Assembly: GCF_963676485.1 (NCBI RefSeq)
Contig: NZ_OY781114.1
Span: 1,426,001-1,490,000, forward strand
Source of the DNA: an uncultured Cohaesibacter sp.
GTDB taxonomy: Bacteria > Pseudomonadota > Alphaproteobacteria > Rhizobiales > Cohaesibacteraceae
DNA: 64,000 nt
Reading direction: 5' to 3'
Numbering within the stretch: position 1 is the first letter of the stretch; each line of letters opens with the position of its first letter. Shown one piece after another: positions 1 through 10,040 of the stretch. Below the pieces are notes generated by a model, which worked only from the letters and a program-made list of their open reading frames with translations, was not told the origin of the DNA and did not search any database. Both the position numbers and the translations under genes were made by a program.

Positions 1-825
1 CTTCTCGTTACCATCTTTTTCATCGTGCCATTGGGCATGGCAGCCTGGATGTCGCTGCATAAATGGCCGCTGATGGGCGTCCCCCGCTGGGTCGGGTTCG
101 ACAATTACGAGCGCCTTCTGACCGACAAGAGCTTCTGGTCGTCCCTTTGGTTCACGATTGAATATACTGTCGTCATCACCATCGGCCTTTTGGGCGTTGC
201 CATGGCCCTTGCCCTGATTGTTCAGGGACAGGGCAAAGCGATTTCTGCCTATAGAACGATCTATTTCCTGCCAGTGGTCACCGGCTTTGCCTCTGCCGCC
301 CTGCTGTGGGTGTGGCTGTCAAACGTGGACACGGGCCTGTTCTCACCACTGGCGCAGGATATCGGGCTCACCGAAGGGCGCGTGAATATCCTTGCCAGTT
401 TCACGCCTGCCTTCTGGTCGGTCATTGCCATGGTCATCTGGAAGATGGCCGGTTTCTACATGGTGATCCTGATGAGCGGCCTGCAGTCCATTCCAACCGA
501 CTATATCGAGGCGGCGCGGATCGATGGTGCCAAATGGAGCCAGCGCTTCCGCTTCATCATCATGCCGCTCATCCGCAAGCCCTTTGCGCTGGCCCTCATC
601 CTGTGTATTTCGGGCTCGATGCTGGCCTTTGACCAATTCTACATCATCCTCAGCGGTGGCCCGCGCAACCAGACAGTGACCGCCGTTTACAAGATCTTCA
701 ACGAAAGCTTCATCTCGTTCCGTTTGGGGTATGGCGCTGCGCTCTCCATGGTGCTGCTGCTCATCCTTCTGGTGCTGAGTGTCATTCAGCTTGCATTCCT
801 GAGCGACAGGGGGCCGAAAAAATGA
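1..825 (+). CDS. Sugar ABC transporter permease, MalF/UgpA type (5' end outside the window)
   Basis: Inner-membrane permease of a CUT1-family carbohydrate importer. The frame is open to base 1 and reads LLVTIFFIVPLG before the first ATG at 25, so the gene begins upstream and is partial here. Several hydrophobic segments are visible. The EAA loop that contacts the ATPase appears as EAARIDGAKWSQRF. The stop overlaps the next permease by 4 bases (ATGA), so the two are co-translated. The periplasmic binding protein is not in the window and is presumably encoded upstream. The GH127 hydrolase in the same operon suggests an arabinose-containing oligosaccharide as substrate; this is inference. Confidence 0.9.
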   Translation, partial: LLVTIFFIVPLGMAAWMSLHKWPLMGVPRWVGFDNYERLLTDKSFWSSLWFTIEYTVVITIGLLGVAMALALIVQGQGKAISAYRTIYFLPVVTGFASAALLWVWLSNVDTGLFSPLAQDIGLTEGRVNILASFTPAFWSVIAMVIWKMAGFYMVILMSGLQSIPTDYIEAARIDGAKWSQRFRFIIMPLIRKPFALALILCISGSMLAFDQFYIILSGGPRNQTVTAVYKIFNESFISFRLGYGAALSMVLLLILLVLSVIQLAFLSDRGPKK

Positions 826-1721
826 ATGCCGTGACTTTTTCCGATCAAGCCATAAGCTCTTCGGCTGCCCCCACCCAACGCAAGGGGCGCTTGCGCTATC
901 ACAAGCTGCTCTTTCATGTCACCTCGGTGCTGGTTGCCCTGCTGTTTCTGGCGCCGCTGGTGTGGGTGGTGCTCTCAAGTTTCCGCACCCCGGTAGAATC
1001 CACCCAGCCCCCAATTCCGCCTTGGCCGATGGAAGGCTTCAGCATCTCGAGCTATGAGCGGCTGGAAAATTTCGGCCAGTCTGTGCTGCATTATTCGGGC
1101 AACTCCCTGTTTGTCGCCGTGGGCACATCAATGCTGACCATCGTGGTCTCTCTTTTGGCGGGCTATGGCTTCTCACGCTATCGCTTCCCGCTCAAGGGCT
1201 TTGCCTTCGTGCTCATCCTGTCCACCATGATGATCCCGTTCCAATCGATCCTGACTCCGCTATTCCTGCTGCTTGCCAAGATGGGATTGCAGAATACGCT
1301 GATCGGTCTGGTCTTCATCTATACAACCCTGCAATTGCCCTTTTCGGTTTTCATGATGCGCAACGCCTTTGACTCTGTGCCCAAGGAAATCGAGGAAGCC
1401 GCCCGCATGGATGGCGTCAAGGGCTGGCGCATGCTGGTGCAGGTGATGGGACCACTGGTTTTGCCCGGTGTTGTGACTGTGGGGCTGTTTGCCTTCCTCA
1501 ATGCATGGAACGAATTTCTCGCAGCCCTCGTGCTGCTCACCGATCAAAGCAAGTTTACCTTGCCGGTCCTGATGACCGCCGTCCAGCACGGACGCTATGG
1601 ATCGGTGGACTGGGGCGCCGTGCAGGCTGGCGTCACGCTGATGATGATTCCCTGCATGATCCTCTTCCTTATTCTTCAACGCTCCTACATCCGAGGCCTC
1701 ACGGCCGGTGCTGTGAAATAG
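822..1721 (+). CDS. Sugar ABC transporter permease, MalG/UgpE type
   Basis: Second inner-membrane permease of the same CUT1 importer, 299 residues. After a short cytoplasmic N terminus there are about six membrane segments. The EAA motif reads EEAARMDGVKGWRM, followed by the usual PLVLPG. The ATG overlaps the stop of the first permease, and the GH127 gene follows 27 bases after the stop. It should form the heterodimeric channel with the upstream permease. The substrate cannot be read from the permease itself. Confidence 0.92.
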   Translation: MNAVTFSDQAISSSAAPTQRKGRLRYHKLLFHVTSVLVALLFLAPLVWVVLSSFRTPVESTQPPIPPWPMEGFSISSYERLENFGQSVLHYSGNSLFVAVGTSMLTIVVSLLAGYGFSRYRFPLKGFAFVLILSTMMIPFQSILTPLFLLLAKMGLQNTLIGLVFIYTTLQLPFSVFMMRNAFDSVPKEIEEAARMDGVKGWRMLVQVMGPLVLPGVVTVGLFAFLNAWNEFLAALVLLTDQSKFTLPVLMTAVQHGRYGSVDWGAVQAGVTLMMIPCMILFLILQRSYIRGLTAGAVK

Positions 1722-1748
1722 GCAGCCCTTCCGCGAAAGGACACATCA

Positions 1749-3683
1749 ATGAACTCTATTCCTTCTTCCAAAGCTGGTGAGGCCATGCAGCCAAAGGCAA
1801 AATTCAGGCCGCTTGCCGTCAACCAGATTGAGGTCAGTGGCTTCTTCGGCCCCAAGCTGGATGTGATTGCCACCACAACGGCGAAGATCCTGTTTGATCG
1901 CTGCATCGAGGCGCGGATGCTGGAACAGGTCGATCCGGACCTGCCCAATCCGGGGATTGTCATCCCTTTTCAGCATAACAACACAGTTACGACGCAAATG
2001 TTCTGGGATTCCGATTTCGGCAAGAGCATCGAAACGGCAGCCTATGCGCTCAACCGAAAGAGCGACGCCGAGCTTGAGGCCCGAGTCGATGAAGTCATCG
2101 ATGCCTATGGACGCCTGCAGGCTGAGGATGGGTATCTCAACAGCTGGTATCTGCGCATCGAGCCGGGTAAACGCTGGACCAACCTCAGAGACCGGCACGA
2201 ACTCTACAATGCAGGCCATCTGATGGAGGGGGCGATTGCCTATTATCATGCGACCGGCAAGCGCAAGTTCCTTGACATCATGTGCCGCTATGCCGATTGC
2301 ATCGACGCCACTTTCGGACCGGAAGCTGGCAAGAAACGCGGCTATCCGGGCCATCCGGAGCTGGAGCTGGCGCTCATCAAGCTTGGCCGCGTTACAGGTG
2401 AACAACGCTATCTCGATCTGGCGAAATTCTTTGTCGATATACGCGGCGAGACACCCAATTATTTTGATGCAGAAGCCCATGCACGCGGCGAAAAGCCGGA
2501 GGACTTCCACTTCTCGACGCTGGAATATTGTCAGGCGCACAAGCCGGTGCTGGCGCAAAGGGAAGTGGTGGGCCACGCAGTGCGTGCCGCCTATCTCTAT
2601 GCCGGCATGGCGGATGTGGCGACGGAGTTTTCCGATGCCAGCCTGGACCCCGCCCTCAACGCACTTTGGGCCCATCTGACCGAGCGCAACCTTTATGTCA
2701 CCGGGGGCTTTGGACCTTCCAAGGACAATGAAGGGCTGACCTTCGATTATGACCTGCCCAACGACTCCGCCTATGCGGAAACCTGCGCTGCGGTAGCTCT
2801 GGTCTTCTGGGCCAGCCGGATGCTCGGGCGTGAGCCTGATGCGCGCTATGGGGATGTCATGGAGCGGGCCATCTATAACAATGTGCTTTCGGGCCTTTCC
2901 GATGATGGCAGCCATTTCTTCTATGACAATCCGCTGGAAAGCCACGGCTATCATCATCGCTGGCGCTGGCATCGCTGTCCTTGCTGCCCGCCCAACGTTT
3001 CGCGGCTGCTGGCTTCCATCGGCACCTATTTTTATGGTGTGGCGCAGGACGAAATCGCGGTGCATCTCTATTGCACCAACAAGGCAGAATTGACCGTTGC
3101 CGGACATAAGGTGACCCTTGGCCAGACCACCAACTATCCCGTTGACGGTTTGATCGCGTTCCAGATCGAGCCAGAGGAAGCCTGTATGTTCACGCTCTCC
3201 CTGCGCATTCCCGATTGGGCCGATGGCTATAGCCTGAAACTGAATGGCACGGCGCTCGATACCAAACCGGAGAAGGGCTATATTCGCCTTGAGCGTGAGT
3301 GGCAGGCTGGCGACACGCTAACCCTTGATCTCGATATGCAGCCGCACAAGCTCTATGCCAATACGCAGGTTGCCCATGATCAGGGCCGCACGGCGCTCTT
3401 GCGCGGCCCCTTTGTCTATTGCATCGAAGGGGTGGATCACGATGCCCCGCTCAACACCTATCTTGTCAAGGATTCGGTTCCGATTGAGACCTCTCGCATA
3501 GACAAGTGGCCGGACACTGTGGCGTTAAAAATGGAAGCTTTGGTGGAATATCGCAAGGACGACACCCTTTACAATACAGAGCCACCGTTGAGAAAGCCTG
3601 CAACACTCAAGGCTATTCCTTACTATCTTTGGGATAATCGCGAGCCGGGCGAAATGCTCGTCTGGTTGCGCAGGGAGGCATGA
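1749..3683 (+). CDS. GH127-family glycoside hydrolase (beta-L-arabinofuranosidase-like, DUF1680)
   Basis: 644 residues, the usual size for GH127 enzymes such as Bifidobacterium HypBA1, which release L-arabinofuranose using a zinc-bound cysteine nucleophile. The metal/nucleophile set is recognisable: Glu344 and Cys346 in AETCAAV, and Cys412-Cys413 in CPCCPPN. These match Glu338, Cys340, Cys417 and Cys418 of HypBA1. The N-terminal helical-barrel region includes GHLMEGA, and the C-terminal part is beta-rich. No signal peptide is seen, so it is probably cytoplasmic and acts on imported saccharides. AAAGGA precedes the ATG. It lies between the permease and ATPase genes. Some relatives act on other L-sugars, so the substrate is unproven. 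Confidence 0.88.
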   Translation: MNSIPSSKAGEAMQPKAKFRPLAVNQIEVSGFFGPKLDVIATTTAKILFDRCIEARMLEQVDPDLPNPGIVIPFQHNNTVTTQMFWDSDFGKSIETAAYALNRKSDAELEARVDEVIDAYGRLQAEDGYLNSWYLRIEPGKRWTNLRDRHELYNAGHLMEGAIAYYHATGKRKFLDIMCRYADCIDATFGPEAGKKRGYPGHPELELALIKLGRVTGEQRYLDLAKFFVDIRGETPNYFDAEAHARGEKPEDFHFSTLEYCQAHKPVLAQREVVGHAVRAAYLYAGMADVATEFSDASLDPALNALWAHLTERNLYVTGGFGPSKDNEGLTFDYDLPNDSAYAETCAAVALVFWASRMLGREPDARYGDVMERAIYNNVLSGLSDDGSHFFYDNPLESHGYHHRWRWHRCPCCPPNVSRLLASIGTYFYGVAQDEIAVHLYCTNKAELTVAGHKVTLGQTTNYPVDGLIAFQIEPEEACMFTLSLRIPDWADGYSLKLNGTALDTKPEKGYIRLEREWQAGDTLTLDLDMQPHKLYANTQVAHDQGRTALLRGPFVYCIEGVDHDAPLNTYLVKDSVPIETSRIDKWPDTVALKMEALVEYRKDDTLYNTEPPLRKPATLKAIPYYLWDNREPGEMLVWLRREA

Positions 3684-3685
3684 CG

Positions 3686-4783
3686 ATGAACGAGCAAGTC
3701 AATCTACAACGCATTCAACGACAGGCAGGCCTCTGTTTGCGGCGCGTCAGCAAGTCCTTCGGCTCGGTGCAGGTGATCCGCGATGTTGATCTTGATATCG
3801 AGGGCGGCGAATTTGTCGTCTTCGTCGGACCATCAGGCTGTGGCAAGTCAACCCTGTTGCGGCTCATCGCCGGACTGGAAGAAGTCACCAGCGGCGATGT
3901 GTTGATTGCCGGCAAGGATGTCACCGAGGAAGACCCTTCCGATCGGGGCATCGCCATGGTGTTCCAGACCTATGCCCTTTATCCGCATATGACGGTGGCG
4001 CAAAATATGGGCTTCGGACTCAAGGTGGCCGGACGCTCCAAGGCCGAGGTCGAGGAGAAAGTCGGGCGGGCCGCAGATGTCTTGCAGCTCAACGATTATC
4101 TGGATCGCCGACCCGGCCAGCTCTCCGGCGGACAAAGACAACGCGTGGCCATCGGTCGAGCGATTGTACGCGACCCCGATGTCTTCCTGTTTGACGAACC
4201 CCTGTCCAACCTTGACGCAGAGCTGCGCGTGGATATGCGCATCGAGATTGCCCGCCTTCACCAGAAGCTTGGCAACACGATGATTTATGTAACCCACGAC
4301 CAGACCGAAGCCATGACGCTGGCAGACAAGATCGTGGTTCTGCGCGACGGGCGCATCGAGCAGGTCGGTTCTCCTTCAACCCTTTATGATGACCCGGACA
4401 ATATGTTTGTCGGCGGCTTCATAGGCAGCCCGAAAATGAATTTCATGGACGGCATAATGCGCCCGGACGGGGTTGAGGTTGCCGGGGTTGTTCTAAAAAC
4501 CCGCCCCATTGCCAACCGCCCTGCCGACGGCATGCCGGTCCATGTGGGCATTCGGCCTGAACATTGGCGGCTGGCCGAAAACGGGCAGATGGCAGTGCCC
4601 TTCAAGGTGGCTTTCTCGGAATTTCTGGGCGGCGCCAGCTATCTTTATGGCACCATTGGAGAGAAAAGTTGCACGGTGAATGTGGAACGCGAGGCGATCT
4701 CGGAGCGTGGCGCCATACTCAAGCTGACAACCGATGCGGATCATATCTGCCTGTTCGACCAGAACGAACAGCGCATTCGCTAG
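3686..4783 (+). CDS. Sugar ABC transporter ATP-binding protein, UgpC/MalK family
   Basis: ATPase that energises the two permeases. Walker A is GPSGCGKST, the signature is LSGGQRQR, Walker B is VFLFDEP and the switch histidine is in [11 protein letters not shown]-terminal TOBE/MalK-like regulatory region follows (HVGIRPEHW). Two in-frame ATGs exist. The one at 3680 overlaps the GH127 stop but has its GGAGG only one base upstream, while the ATG at 3686 has GGAGG at a 7-base spacing, so I chose 3686. It ends the operon, and a hairpin follows. Confidence 0.93.
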   Translation: MNEQVNLQRIQRQAGLCLRRVSKSFGSVQVIRDVDLDIEGGEFVVFVGPSGCGKSTLLRLIAGLEEVTSGDVLIAGKDVTEEDPSDRGIAMVFQTYALYPHMTVAQNMGFGLKVAGRSKAEVEEKVGRAADVLQLNDYLDRRPGQLSGGQRQRVAIGRAIVRDPDVFLFDEPLSNLDAELRVDMRIEIARLHQKLGNTMIYVTHDQTEAMTLADKIVVLRDGRIEQVGSPSTLYDDPDNMFVGGFIGSPKMNFMDGIMRPDGVEVAGVVLKTRPIANRPADGMPVHVGIRPEHWRLAENGQMAVPFKVAFSEFLGGASYLYGTIGEKSCTVNVEREAISERGAILKLTTDADHICLFDQNEQRIR

Positions 4784-4813
4784 AAAAGCGGCCTGCTATT
4801 TGACAAGTTTCTT

Positions 4814-4848
4814 GCCCCCGGAGCATCCATATGCTTTGGGGGCTTGCT
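4814..4848. terminator. Candidate bidirectional terminator between convergent operons
   Basis: GCCCCC and GGGGGC flank an inner AGCAT/ATGCT pairing, followed by a T-rich stretch. It lies between the end of the importer operon and the end of frcK on the other strand. The U-tract is interrupted, so strength is uncertain. Confidence 0.5.
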
Positions 4849-4870
4849 TTCTATTGCTGGCTTGTTTGGC

Positions 4871-5518
4871 TTAATCAAGCACCAGATCAGCCTTGATGCT
4901 CTGCTTTAGAACGAGGCGCGCATTGACCAGATCATTCATTTCCGTGCGCTTGGCCGCCGCTTCCGGGTCAAGGCCATAGCGCAGCCAGCGTTTATTGAGG
5001 CGTCGCGTCAACTCATCAAGCCCCGGATTGACGAAGACGCTGGTGGCAAAGGCTTCTGCCAGTCCATTCCATGGCGCGGTGCGGAGCAACAGATAGTTGC
5101 CCTCCACCACGATGATCGGTGTTGTCGGCGCGATTTCAATCGCACCGGCAATGGCAATATCCCGGCTGCGGTCAAAGGTGGGGAAATAGATGAGACCGTT
5201 GGGTTTTGCGAGGCTTTTGACAGCCTCACAAAATCCCACCGCATCAAATGTTTCCGGCGCTCCCTTGCGGGGAAACAGACCGTGTGCCTTCAGAATCCGG
5301 TTGTCCAGATGATAGCCGTCCATCGGCAGAAGCGCAGCATTGGGCACTCCGGCCTCGTGACCGGCGTTAAGGGCCGTCACCACGCTTTCGGCGAGCGTCG
5401 ACTTGCCCGACGCAGGCGCTCCGGCGATGGCAAGGATCGTCCGTCCATCTGGCCTTTTATGCTGCTCAACGAGCGCGCAAACCTTTTCCGCCTTCTGTTT
5501 CAGGCTTTCCTTTTTCAT
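4871..5518 (-). CDS. frcK: FrcK-like kinase / P-loop NTPase of the uridine kinase-phosphoribulokinase fold
   Basis: 215 residues with an N-terminal P-loop, GAPASGKST, and the MDGYHLDN segment typical of the uridine kinase/pantothenate kinase-like fold. It is the last gene of an frcB-frcC-frcA-frcK operon, in the order known for the fructose/mannose/ribose importer of Sinorhizobium meliloti. Its ATG overlaps the frcA stop by 4 bases. The substrate is unknown; in rhizobia FrcK is called a putative kinase. The symbol rests on family resemblance and operon position. Confidence 0.8.
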   Translation of the reverse strand: MKKESLKQKAEKVCALVEQHKRPDGRTILAIAGAPASGKSTLAESVVTALNAGHEAGVPNAALLPMDGYHLDNRILKAHGLFPRKGAPETFDAVGFCEAVKSLAKPNGLIYFPTFDRSRDIAIAGAIEIAPTTPIIVVEGNYLLLRTAPWNGLAEAFATSVFVNPGLDELTRRLNKRWLRYGLDPEAAAKRTEMNDLVNARLVLKQSIKADLVLD

Positions 5519-6294
5519 GCAACCGCCTCTTGCTCGGGAGGGGCCATTGCCCCTGTCATCAAAGCAACCGCATCTGACATGGAATATTGCTTGGGATCAA
5601 CAACGCAGAGCCGTTTACCCAACCTATGCACATGAATTCGATCTGCAACTTCAAAGACATGCGGCATGTTATGTGAGATCAGAATGATCGGGATACCCTT
5701 GCTTTTCACCGTCTTGATGAGGTCCAGCACCTTGCGGCTTTCCTTGACGCCAAGGGCTGCTGTCGGTTCATCAAGAATGACAACATTGGTTCCGAATGCC
5801 GCCGCGCGGGCCACCGCTACCCCCTGCCTTTGGCCACCGGAAAGGGTCTCGACAGTCTGGGCAATATTTTGGATGGTCATCAGCCCCAACTCGGAAAGCT
5901 TGTCCCGGGCAAAATTCTGCATCTTCTTCTTGTCTAGCTGCCGGAACACGCTGCCCATGATGCCCGGTTTGAGGATCTCGCGTCCCATGAACATATTGTC
6001 GGCGATGGTGAGCGCAGGCGAGAGGGCCAGCGTCTGGTAGACAGTTTCAATGCCATGTTCCCGCGCCTGAATAGGTGAGGAAAAATGGACCGGCTTGCCA
6101 TCAAGGCGGATCTCGCCACTATCCGGTTTGAGCGCACCGGACAGGGCCTTGATGAGGGTGGATTTGCCTGCGCCATTGTCACCAATGACAGCGAGAATCT
6201 CCCCTGGCATCAGGTCGAAATCACAGTCTTCCATGGCAACAACGCGCCCATATCGTTTGTTCAGTTTGCGTGCGGTCAGAATCGGGCTGGTCAT
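5515..6294 (-). CDS. frcA: FrcA, sugar ABC transporter ATPase (single-domain, CUT2 family)
   Basis: 259 residues. Walker A is GDNGAGKST, the signature is LSGGQRQG and Walker B is VVILDEP. It has one nucleotide-binding domain, as in FrcA, whereas RbsA-type proteins carry two. The frame opens further upstream, but the ATG at 6294 shares one base with the frcC stop (TGATG) and begins at MTSPILTARKLNKRYG, where homology would start. It energises import through FrcC. Confidence 0.9.
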   Translation of the reverse strand: MTSPILTARKLNKRYGRVVAMEDCDFDLMPGEILAVIGDNGAGKSTLIKALSGALKPDSGEIRLDGKPVHFSSPIQAREHGIETVYQTLALSPALTIADNMFMGREILKPGIMGSVFRQLDKKKMQNFARDKLSELGLMTIQNIAQTVETLSGGQRQGVAVARAAAFGTNVVILDEPTAALGVKESRKVLDLIKTVKSKGIPIILISHNMPHVFEVADRIHVHRLGKRLCVVDPKQYSMSDAVALMTGAMAPPEQEAVA

Positions 6295-7355
6295 CACAGG
6301 CTCACTTTCCGAATGGTTTGGTCGACAGTTACTGCGAAAATAATAAGGGCGCCAATCAGCAGATAGGTCCACTGCACATCTGCCCCGAGCAGGCGCAGAC
6401 CAAGCGTGAAGACACCGACAATGAGCGCACCGAACAGAGTGCCTGCCACTGAGCCACGGCCACCAAATAGCGAGATGCCGCCGATCACAACAGCCGTGAT
6501 ACTCTCGATATTGGCCAACTGTCCGGCCTGTGGCGACACAGAGCCAAGACGTCCGATAAGCGCCCAGCCAGCAAAGCCGCAGATCAGCCCACCAATGGCG
6601 TAGACCGACACCAGAGTGGCTTTCACCTTGACGCCGGAAAGCTCGGCGGCATCCGGATCATCGCCCACCGCGTAAACATGCCGTCCCCAGGCCGTCTGGC
6701 TGAGAATGTAGGACATGAGCAGCACCAGAAGCAGCAGCAGGATAACGCCATAGGTAAAGACCGCGCCGCCCACCGTGATGGTTTTGCCGAAAAACTGCAG
6801 GATCGGAGCAACCTGTGCGATCTCCTCACTGCGGATGACCACGCTGCCTGAATAAAGGAAGTTGGTGGCCAGAACGATCTGCCACATACCGAGCGTAACG
6901 ATGAAGGGGGGGAGCTTGACGAAGGCGACCAGAAGCCCGTTGGCCGTGCCGAAAAACAGGCCGGTTGCTAGTCCGCACAAAACAGCAAGTTCGCCCGGAA
7001 TGCCAAGATCGAAGGTGAATTTCCCCATGATAACAGAGGATATGACAGCAATCGCGCCAACAGAAAGATCAATCCCGGCGGTGAGAATAACAAGGGATTG
7101 TGCCACGGCCACAATGCCCACGATCGCCACTTGCTGCAGGATCAGTGTCAGCGCGAAGGGCGAGAAAAAGCGATGGCCGTTGAGAATGCCAAATATAATC
7201 ACTGCCGTGACCAACACGAAAAGCGGAATGGCAGAGGGGGTTGTCTGGAGGAAGCCCAACAAATGTTGGAATCTTGATTTGTGAGAATTATTGAATTCTG
7301 CGACGGTCTCTTGCTCTGGCAAGCGTTCTTCAGCAGATCCTGGTGCATCAGTCAT
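6294..7355 (-). CDS. frcC: FrcC, sugar ABC transporter permease (RbsC family)
   Basis: 353 residues. After a hydrophilic N terminus of about 40 residues comes a run of membrane helices. It includes the family motif LTAGIDLSVGA and the C-terminal AVVIGGISLFGGRG, both typical of CUT2 permeases such as RbsC. It forms the membrane channel for the sugar bound by FrcB. It lies 75 bases downstream of frcB and overlaps frcA. Confidence 0.92.
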   Translation of the reverse strand: MTDAPGSAEERLPEQETVAEFNNSHKSRFQHLLGFLQTTPSAIPLFVLVTAVIIFGILNGHRFFSPFALTLILQQVAIVGIVAVAQSLVILTAGIDLSVGAIAVISSVIMGKFTFDLGIPGELAVLCGLATGLFFGTANGLLVAFVKLPPFIVTLGMWQIVLATNFLYSGSVVIRSEEIAQVAPILQFFGKTITVGGAVFTYGVILLLLLVLLMSYILSQTAWGRHVYAVGDDPDAAELSGVKVKATLVSVYAIGGLICGFAGWALIGRLGSVSPQAGQLANIESITAVVIGGISLFGGRGSVAGTLFGALIVGVFTLGLRLLGADVQWTYLLIGALIIFAVTVDQTIRKVSL

Positions 7356-7430
7356 GAGATCGCATTCCTAATGAGTGCACGGGAGCGGGACGCCACCGGG
7401 CGCCCCGCGTTGAGATCTTTCAAAGAGGCA

Positions 7431-8447
7431 TTAGCCCCAGCAAAGATTCTTGCCTTCTTCGACGGTCAGCTGTTTCAGCCCTTTAACCGGCTTGTCGGTT
7501 ACGAGGCCAACGCCTGTATCGAAGAAATCCTTGCCTTCCGTTGCGGCAGGCATTTCGCCGGTTTCCACGGCCTTGACGATGGCTTCAACGCCTTTGGCTG
7601 CCATGTCGAGCGGATATTGCTGGGCTGTTGCACCAATCACGCCAGCTTCCACGTTGGCCACGCCCGGGCATCCGCCATCAACCGATACGATCACGGCATC
7701 ATCCTGCTTGCCAAAAGCCTTCAGAGCCTCATAGGCACCGGCGGCGGTGGGTTCGTTGATGGTATAGACAACATTGATATCCGGATCCATGGCCAGCAGA
7801 TTTTCCATGCCCTTACGGCCACCTTCTGCGTTGCCATTGCCGATTTCCTGACCAACGATGCGGCTGTCGGTTTCGTCACCCCATTTGCTCTTGTCGCCGA
7901 TGTCGATGCCGAAGCCGGTGAGGAAGCCCTGATTGCGCAACACGCCAACGGATGGCTGGGTCACATTGATGTTGATGAGGCCAATTTTGGCATTGGCAGG
8001 ATCATCTACCGTTTTGGCAGCCCATTTACCGATCAGCTCGCCCGCCAGGAAATTATCCGTGGCAAAGGTCATGTCTGCTGCATCCATCGGATCAAGCGGT
8101 GTATCCAGAGCAATCACCACAAGACCGGCATCCCGCGCCTTTTTCACCTGACCGGTGATGGCCTTGGAATCGGTTGCAACCAGCAGAATGCCACCAGCAC
8201 CAGCTGCAATGCATGTTTCAATGGCAGACACCTGCGTTTCGTGGTCCCCATCATACTTGCCCGCAAAGCTGCGCAGCTCAACACCAAGTTCGTCGGCCTT
8301 GGCCTGAGCGCCTTCTTTCATTTTAACAAAGAAAGGATTGGTCGCGTCTTTGGTGATAAGGCAAACCGAGGTGTCTGCTGCAGACGCAGCGACGGACATG
8401 CCAGCTGTCATAAGCGCGGCAGTTGCCAGTGTAGTGAGATATTTCAT
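7431..8447 (-). CDS. frcB: FrcB, periplasmic sugar-binding protein
   Basis: 338 residues. A clear signal peptide ([20 protein letters not shown], cleavage after ASA) precedes a type 1 periplasmic-binding fold with [12 protein letters not shown] near the start, as in ribose and fructose binding proteins. GGAG precedes the ATG. It is first in the operon, as usual for the most abundant component. Fructose, mannose and ribose are the substrates of the S. meliloti homologue; specificity here is inferred. Confidence 0.9.
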   Translation of the reverse strand: MKYLTTLATAALMTAGMSVAASAADTSVCLITKDATNPFFVKMKEGAQAKADELGVELRSFAGKYDGDHETQVSAIETCIAAGAGGILLVATDSKAITGQVKKARDAGLVVIALDTPLDPMDAADMTFATDNFLAGELIGKWAAKTVDDPANAKIGLININVTQPSVGVLRNQGFLTGFGIDIGDKSKWGDETDSRIVGQEIGNGNAEGGRKGMENLLAMDPDINVVYTINEPTAAGAYEALKAFGKQDDAVIVSVDGGCPGVANVEAGVIGATAQQYPLDMAAKGVEAIVKAVETGEMPAATEGKDFFDTGVGLVTDKPVKGLKQLTVEEGKNLCWG

Positions 8448-8643
8448 AAGTGAACTCCAGGTTCTATTGCCTCAGTCTTCTGCTCTCTCGGGCAAGATCC
8501 CCCGACCCGGCCAGCAAAAGTCTCCTCCATGGGCAAAAGCCTCGAATGGGCCCAATCGGCTCATATAGTAAAATGTCGTCTCGAAGCTTCCTCCCGGCGG
8601 CGAAACCGCCGCCATGCTCTTTGGTACCCCCGTTCCGAAAGAC

Positions 8644-8680
8644 TTGTCAATAAATACTTCCTAATGAATTAATAAGACAA
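8644..8680. promoter_or_regulatory. Inverted repeat in the frcB/frcR divergent promoter region (candidate FrcR operator)
   Basis: TTGTC and GACAA stand at the ends of a 37-base AT-rich stretch (ATAAAT on one side, ATTAATAA on the other) in the 302-base gap between the divergent frcB and ROK regulator genes. AT-rich interrupted palindromes are usual ROK-family operators. Further left, 8596-8613 holds a small GGCGG/CCGCC hairpin. I see nothing else in the gap. Confidence 0.35.
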
Positions 8681-8749
8681 TGGACGCATTGACGCGTATT
8701 TGCGCTTGCGGACAATGGAGCGGATTCCTAGAATGGATGGGAGGCAGTC

Positions 8750-9997
8750 ATGGTATCCGACCTGATAGAAAGCGCTCGTTTGAAAGTCGATAATATGAAT
8801 AAGAATAGTCCCGACATGCTCCAGCGCAGCATTCAGAAGGGCTCCAATCAGGTCGCAATCAGAAGCTATAATGAGCGCTTGGTGCTGCAATTGATTCGGG
8901 AACAGGGCGCTGTGACCAAGGCCGATGCCACACGCGCCACCGGTTTGTCCCCCAATGCCATTTCAACGATTTTCCGCACGCTTGAGGAAGACGGCTTTTT
9001 GCTGCGCGACGAGCCGATCCGGGGCCGGATCGGTCAGCCATCGACGCCGATGCGGCTTAACCCGGAGGTGCGCCACTATGTGGCTTTTGCCGTAGGGCGA
9101 CGCAGCATGGAGCTTGCCATCATCGATTTTCTCGGTCAGATCAAGGCATCCAAGCGTATAATCATTCCTTATCCGACACCGGAAGGGGCGGTCGCATTCT
9201 TTAAGGACAATCTGACCCCTCTGTTGCGCACAGCCAAGCAAAACCGCAGTTCCATTGCTGGCATGGGACTTGCTATGCCCTTCGAGCTATGGAGCTGGAC
9301 GAGCGAATTTGACGCCCCCCTCGACGTGATGAGCGCCTGGCGGGATTTCTCTTTGGTGGAAGCTCTGCAAGATCTGGTGCCATGGACCATCGTGTTCGAA
9401 AATGATGCGACGGCGGCTTGTCGCGCCGAACTCGTATTTGGTTCACGCAGTGATCTGCAGGACTGGATCTATTTTTTCATTGGCACTTTCGTGGGTGGCG
9501 GGATTGTGCTCAATGGCAGCGTTTTTGCTGGCCGGAAAGGCAATGCTGGCGGCTTTGGCCCCATGCGCGTACCGGGCAAGGAAGGCGACCGGTTGGTCGA
9601 CCATGCCTCACTGGTGGTTCTGGAGCATTGGCTCGCGGCCGACAATCGCGAGCCACTGGATATCTATCACGAGACCACCGACTGGAGCACGCTGGAGCCC
9701 TATGTCTCGAACTGGATTCACCGGGCAGCGCGCAATCTGGCGCACGCAACCGTTTCGGCTTTGGCGGTGATCGACTTTGAAGGCGTGATCATAGACGGCG
9801 CCTTCCCGGCAGAGATCCGCCAGCGCCTGGTGGATGAGTTCCGCCATCAAATGGATATCATCGATTTGCAGGGCGTGACGATGCCTGAGATCGGTGCGGG
9901 CCATGTCGGGCGCAAGGCCCGTATTCTGGGGGGCGCCGCAACATTGATCAATCAGAATCACATGATCGACCAGAACACGCTTTTGCGCTCACAATAG
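8750..9997 (+). CDS. frcR: ROK-family transcriptional regulator, FrcR-like
   Basis: 415 residues. An N-terminal winged helix (GAVTKADATRATGLSPNAIS) is followed by a ROK sugar-sensing domain containing GTFVGGGIVLNG and GNAGGFGP. The phosphate-binding DxGxT of ROK kinases is replaced (FAVGRRSMEL) and the CXCG zinc motif is absent, so it should be a regulator and not a kinase. GGGAGG precedes the ATG. It is divergent from frcBCAK, as FrcR is in S. meliloti, and probably represses that operon. Confidence 0.82.
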   Translation: MVSDLIESARLKVDNMNKNSPDMLQRSIQKGSNQVAIRSYNERLVLQLIREQGAVTKADATRATGLSPNAISTIFRTLEEDGFLLRDEPIRGRIGQPSTPMRLNPEVRHYVAFAVGRRSMELAIIDFLGQIKASKRIIIPYPTPEGAVAFFKDNLTPLLRTAKQNRSSIAGMGLAMPFELWSWTSEFDAPLDVMSAWRDFSLVEALQDLVPWTIVFENDATAACRAELVFGSRSDLQDWIYFFIGTFVGGGIVLNGSVFAGRKGNAGGFGPMRVPGKEGDRLVDHASLVVLEHWLAADNREPLDIYHETTDWSTLEPYVSNWIHRAARNLAHATVSALAVIDFEGVIIDGAFPAEIRQRLVDEFRHQMDIIDLQGVTMPEIGAGHVGRKARILGGAATLINQNHMIDQNTLLRSQ

Positions 9998-10040
9998 CGA
10001 AATTCGGCTGAACGCTCCCCTCTCCGGTTGCTCTCAGACA

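Noticed and set aside
1746-3107. 453-codon frame antisense to the GH127 gene
   Set aside because: The GH127 frame has conserved catalytic residues and operon overlaps; the antisense product has no recognisable domain or ribosome site.
7281-8453. 390-codon frame antisense to frcB
   Set aside because: Covers frcB almost exactly, with low-complexity-like sequence and no motif; frcB has a signal peptide and family motifs.
9402-9961. Overlapping alternative-frame ORFs within the ROK regulator gene
   Set aside because: All lie inside the intact regulator frame and have no supporting motif.
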